A stretch of 64,000 nucleotides of DNA. It comes from Vanessa cardui (Eukaryota > Arthropoda > Insecta > Lepidoptera > Nymphalidae). The stretch lies in NCBI RefSeq assembly GCF_905220365.1, contig NC_061136.1, positions 13,495,702 through 13,559,701 on the forward strand. The letters run 5' to 3'. Under the pieces are notes generated by a model. That model ran no database searches. It worked only from the letters and a program-made list of their open reading frames with translations, and was not told the DNA's origin. The number at the start of each line of letters is the position of its first letter. The first letter of the stretch is position 1. Of the stretch, positions 62,201-64,000 are shown one piece after another. A program made the position numbers and the translations under genes.

Positions 62201-63826
62201 CTATCGATGTTTTTTGTTTTGTTTTTTTTTGTTTTTTTTTTTTTCATTTATTTTAAAGAGGGTTTTTTCTGTAAGAAAATGCCACCCTCATAGTGCTTAC
62301 AAAACATTAAACTTAACAAATTGATTAATTACATCGATTCTTAAAAACACCATCCACTAATTTGTACAAAACTTGCGCTGGTTCTGATGTTGGGTCAGCG
62401 AGGACTCTATTACATGCCCCCGCCTCCCCGCAATAATTGATTAAACGTAAAAAAGAAATTCTATCAGTCTCATTCCGAGCACACTCCATTATTACGTGGT
62501 ACGTGTCTTCTAAGCTATCGATGTTACTGTGCATGTGTGGGCGCAGGCACGACGAGTGGCGAGGGCGCAGCCCTGCGGGCGAGGCGCGCTCCCCGCGGCG
62601 CGGCCCGCAGTCGGCCGTGGCCGCCGTGCCGCCCGCGGGCGCTCCGGCGCCGTCCGGGGAGTACGACCCCTTCAGCCTGCTACGCAGCACCTTCACCAAG
62701 AACAAGCCCGCCAGGTACAATAGGCTGTTTGACTGGTTTTTAAAATCCATTTTATATTATTTAGTAGAGGTTAAGGTACCCAATAAAAGTTGATTTTTTT
62801 ATTTCTAGTACATGTTTGCTGAAAAATATCATAATAAAAATTCCATATTTAAATAACGCGCGAAAACGCTACTTGAACAATATGGCGCTGCGATGGGGTC
62901 GGTGACGTCACTTTGCTGTATTTTAATATGTGGTACATATAGTAGAAAAGCTAAGTTTATAAGAAAGTGACTTCATCATAAGCCCGGCCAATCGGGAGCG
63001 TTTTGAGTCACGTGACAAACGTTTGAAAAAATGCATTTTTATGTATTGATTTTTAAATAAATTAAGTATTATTTTTAAGTTTCGTTAGTAAATAACCATT
63101 TTTAAACTCATGATATACACTGATAACAATAATTTACAATTTATTTTTTCGCATTGTCAAATAGCCTATTACTTCTATAATAAATATACGCTTTTGTCAT
63201 AAGTATAAATTATGCTAGATGTATGTGAGTATAGTCATTTTAATTTGGTTTAAAAAATAAATTTTTTGGACATTGAAATACGTTTGAAAACTTCAAACAA
63301 ATAACCAATTATGAATATCTGTTCCAGAAATGTTTATAATTAATTTTATTATTTATTATGGATGTAGCACCTCGGATATATATTGTAGAGGATTAAGTGA
63401 TGTCAAATCAAATCAATTTTATTCAACTTCACAATGAAGCGTTTTTCAACCATGATCGTCATCCATCTAAATATAATTTTCCGCCAGTATCTTAAAGCAT
63501 TTACAACGTTGTGTTACACTTAATTCCTTTCGTAATAGAAAAGAGGAACGTCCTGAGAGATACGATAAGCACAGAGAAGAGAAACAGCAACGCGACAAGC
63601 ACAGAAACGAGGACAGGAGGCCCCGAGACAGCCTCAAGGAGCCTCTGGACAGGCAAAGGCCCAGAGACGACAAGCGAGATCGATCTGAGGAGAGGTACTG
63701 GGCCAAGGAGAGCGATAAGAGGGAGAAGGAAGATACGAGCGACAGGGCGAGGGAGAAGGACAGGAATAGAGATGACAAGAAGAAAGATAAGGATAGGAAG
63801 GGTAACTCGACAACTGTTAAGGAGGG
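53213..63826 (+). CDS. Moca-cyp: Large nuclear cyclophilin, PPIG/NKTR class, RS-rich tail
   Basis: This is a peptidyl-prolyl cis-trans isomerase of the SR-cyclophilin class, nuclear and linked to splicing factors and the RNA polymerase II tail. Fifteen exons join in phase: 53213-53407, 53566-53671, 54381-54468, 55611-55640, 56471-56610, 57223-57328, 58009-58185, 58695-58767, 59890-59985, 60680-60743, 61054-61122, 61279-61344, 61557-61620, 62547-62714 and 63539-63826. They give 576 residues. The cyclophilin domain (about 12-185) keeps R71, F76, Q79, F129 and H142. The CypA tryptophan (W121) is H137, as in PPIG. Then come a lysine-rich stretch (187-222), KIDPREIPEVP (245-255), TRSGRIIKGRG (293-303), SRSRSRS (311-317) with PPHWRQ, and a charged KR/DE tail. 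The start is the ATG at 53213. The last exon runs into GGG TGA, where TGA overlaps a GTGAGT donor, so the protein either ends at 577 residues or continues past the window. Confidence 0.92.
54001..54300 (-). mobile_element. SINE-A copy in cyclophilin intron 2
   Basis: It begins with a (TAAAG)n-like tail, then AACAGCCTGTATATTTCCCA, GCTGGGCTAAGGCCTCC, CACATGTGGCAGAATTTTAA and a reversed head, ending CACTGGGCAATCTCAACTC. The tail differs from the (TTG)n tails of the other copies. Confidence 0.75.
56683..56946 (+). mobile_element. SINE-A copy with deleted head
   Basis: AGTCGAGATGGATGGGTTCA shows that the segment between the A and B boxes is gone. The body (CTCAGCGGTAAAGGAAAGCA, CCCGCATTGGAACAGCGTGG) and tail (TTG)n are intact. 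It lies in cyclophilin intron 5. Confidence 0.78.
57607..57953 (+). mobile_element. 5'-truncated LINE fragment, same family as 47191-47600
   Basis: One plus frame reads FKRIVKERLCAKGYYSTNDF, then LVDCTPWE and stop (about 57654-57740). It is followed by the 3' UTR (CGCTGAGTTTCTTTCGCCGG, CCGAACCGGTGGTAG) and a TTTGACTTTGAC tail. It is in sense orientation in cyclophilin intron 6. Confidence 0.75.
59128..59340 (-). mobile_element. SINE-A 3' fragment
   Basis: GTAAGTAAAGTAACCTGTAA, GGATACACATGTGGCAGAAT and CGCCGAGCACGAGATGAATT match the family in reverse. The head is replaced by the following TTATTTATTTATT run of a LINE tail. Confidence 0.65.
59341..59815 (-). mobile_element. LINE fragment (second family)
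   Basis: On the minus strand one frame near 59760-59630 reads NRMCSQYDLCALTQNIDVFS, then DSMPKFKRKICDVLSCSVSK and a stop. It is followed by an AT-rich 3' UTR and an (ATAA)n tail at 59341-59365. This looks like a non-LTR ORF end. It lies in cyclophilin intron 8. Confidence 0.5.
59998..60345 (-). mobile_element. SINE-B inserted in a (GTGC)n microsatellite
   Basis: The element (60051-60315) begins at poly-T and TAAGTTGGCGGACGAGCATA and ends GCCCTACCACCAAGT. On both sides lies the same microsatellite, GCGTGCGTGCGTGCG (59998-60050 and 60317-60340). A piece after GAGCATATGACC, present in other copies, is deleted here. It lies in cyclophilin intron 9. Confidence 0.7.
61368..61425. repeat. Perfect 27-bp hairpin just after a 5' splice site
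   Basis: Arms 61368-61394 and 61399-61425 are exact reverse complements with a CAAT loop. The arm core is AAAAATCATATTACAAGA. It starts 23 nt after the donor of cyclophilin exon 12 (61344). A second hairpin with 12-bp arms AACGATTGTAAA / TTTACAATCGTT follows at 61457-61494. Confidence 0.9.
62212..62511 (-). mobile_element. 5'-truncated LINE with 14-bp target duplication
   Basis: AAGCTATCGATGTT occurs exactly before (62198-62211) and after (62512-62525) the insert. On the minus strand the insert starts inside an ORF (EDTYHVIMECARNETDRISF, then a stop after VFKNRCN) and ends in an A-rich tail (poly-T at 62212-62245). This is the mark of a recent L1-like target-primed insertion. It sits in cyclophilin intron 13, antisense, close to exon 14. 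Confidence 0.88.
63401..63480 (-). mobile_element. Short LINE tail fragment
   Basis: CAAATCAAATCAATTTTATTC followed by ACTTCACAATGAAGCG resembles the tail of the copy at 63851. Little of the element remains. Confidence 0.4.
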
Positions 63827-63850
63827 GTGAGTCTGTGCGATTGTAATGTC

Positions 63851-64000
63851 TAATCAAATAAAATCAAATCAAAATAAACTTTATTCAAGTAGGCTTTTAC
63901 AAGCACTTTTGAATCGTCATTTTACAATTAAGAAGCTACCACCGGTTCGGAAAGTAGATTCTACCGATAATGTTCAGAGTAACTGTGATCGTTTGGATTT
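63851..64000 (-). mobile_element. LINE 3' tail running to the window end
   Basis: AATCAAAATAAACTTTATTC, AAGTAGGCTTTTACAAGCAC and TACCACCGGTTCGGAAAGTA share the ACCGGTTCGGAA block with the LINE at 47191 (same orientation) and 57607. The element continues beyond the window. Confidence 0.6.

Noticed and set aside
62325..62750. 141-codon minus-strand frame
   Set aside because: It joins the antisense of cyclophilin exon 14 to the C-terminal end of an inserted LINE. The two parts have different origins and are separated by a target duplication.
63467..63857. Three overlapping frames of 103-118 codons near the window end
   Set aside because: They are shadows of the Arg/Lys/Asp/Glu-rich cyclophilin exon 15. 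Only the frame that continues exon 14 in phase 2 fits the family.

Overview
This is a eukaryotic window, almost certainly from a lepidopteran insect (butterfly or moth). It is AT-rich, coding exons are short and separated by AT-rich introns with GT-AG boundaries, and introns and intergenic DNA are full of dispersed elements of types typical of Lepidoptera: tRNA-derived SINEs, 5'-truncated LINE tails and small inverted-repeat elements. I see no operons, CRISPR arrays, rRNA or tRNA genes. Most short open frames are chance or lie in repeats. The real genes become visible only when exons are joined across introns with consistent splice phase.

Three protein-coding genes can be supported. (1) Positions 1-22570, minus strand: the 5' part of an inhibitory SMAD (Smad6/7 type, Drosophila Daughters against dpp, Dad). 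The first coding exon carries a reduced MH1 domain, a 54-nt second exon carries the PPxY motif that binds Smurf ligases, and a probable third exon lies near the window start. The MH2 exons must lie beyond position 1. The two introns here are about 12.3 kb and 8.5 kb. (2) 45328-52577, minus strand: a complete eight-exon hnRNP H/F homologue (Drosophila glorund) of 363 residues with three quasi-RRMs. (3) 53213-63826, plus strand: fifteen exons of a large nuclear cyclophilin (PPIG/NKTR class, Drosophila Moca-cyp), with a cyclophilin domain followed by lysine-rich and RS-rich tails. The gene either ends at a TGA at 63828 or continues past the window. Genes 2 and 3 are head to head, 635 bp apart between start codons, and both families are linked to pre-mRNA processing.

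The region 22571-45327 holds no gene I can support. It contains GC-rich islets, transposon fragments, a 94-bp tandem duplication and matches to the activating element known from the Drosophila dad enhancer (GGCGCCA, four bases, GNCV). I found four such matches by eye: one in Dad intron 1, two within 0.5 kb of each other upstream of Dad, and one near the window start. They are the best candidate for a regulatory system here, an autoregulatory BMP feedback circuit.

The mobile elements are well preserved. Some have exact target-site duplications: 14 bp at a LINE tail 21 bp upstream of a cyclophilin exon, 10 bp at a SINE 22 bp upstream of the last hnRNP exon, 11 bp at a foldback element, TAA at a Harbinger-like MITE and TA at a pogo-like MITE. 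Two long, nearly perfect hairpins and an intronic 111-bp minisatellite complete the picture.
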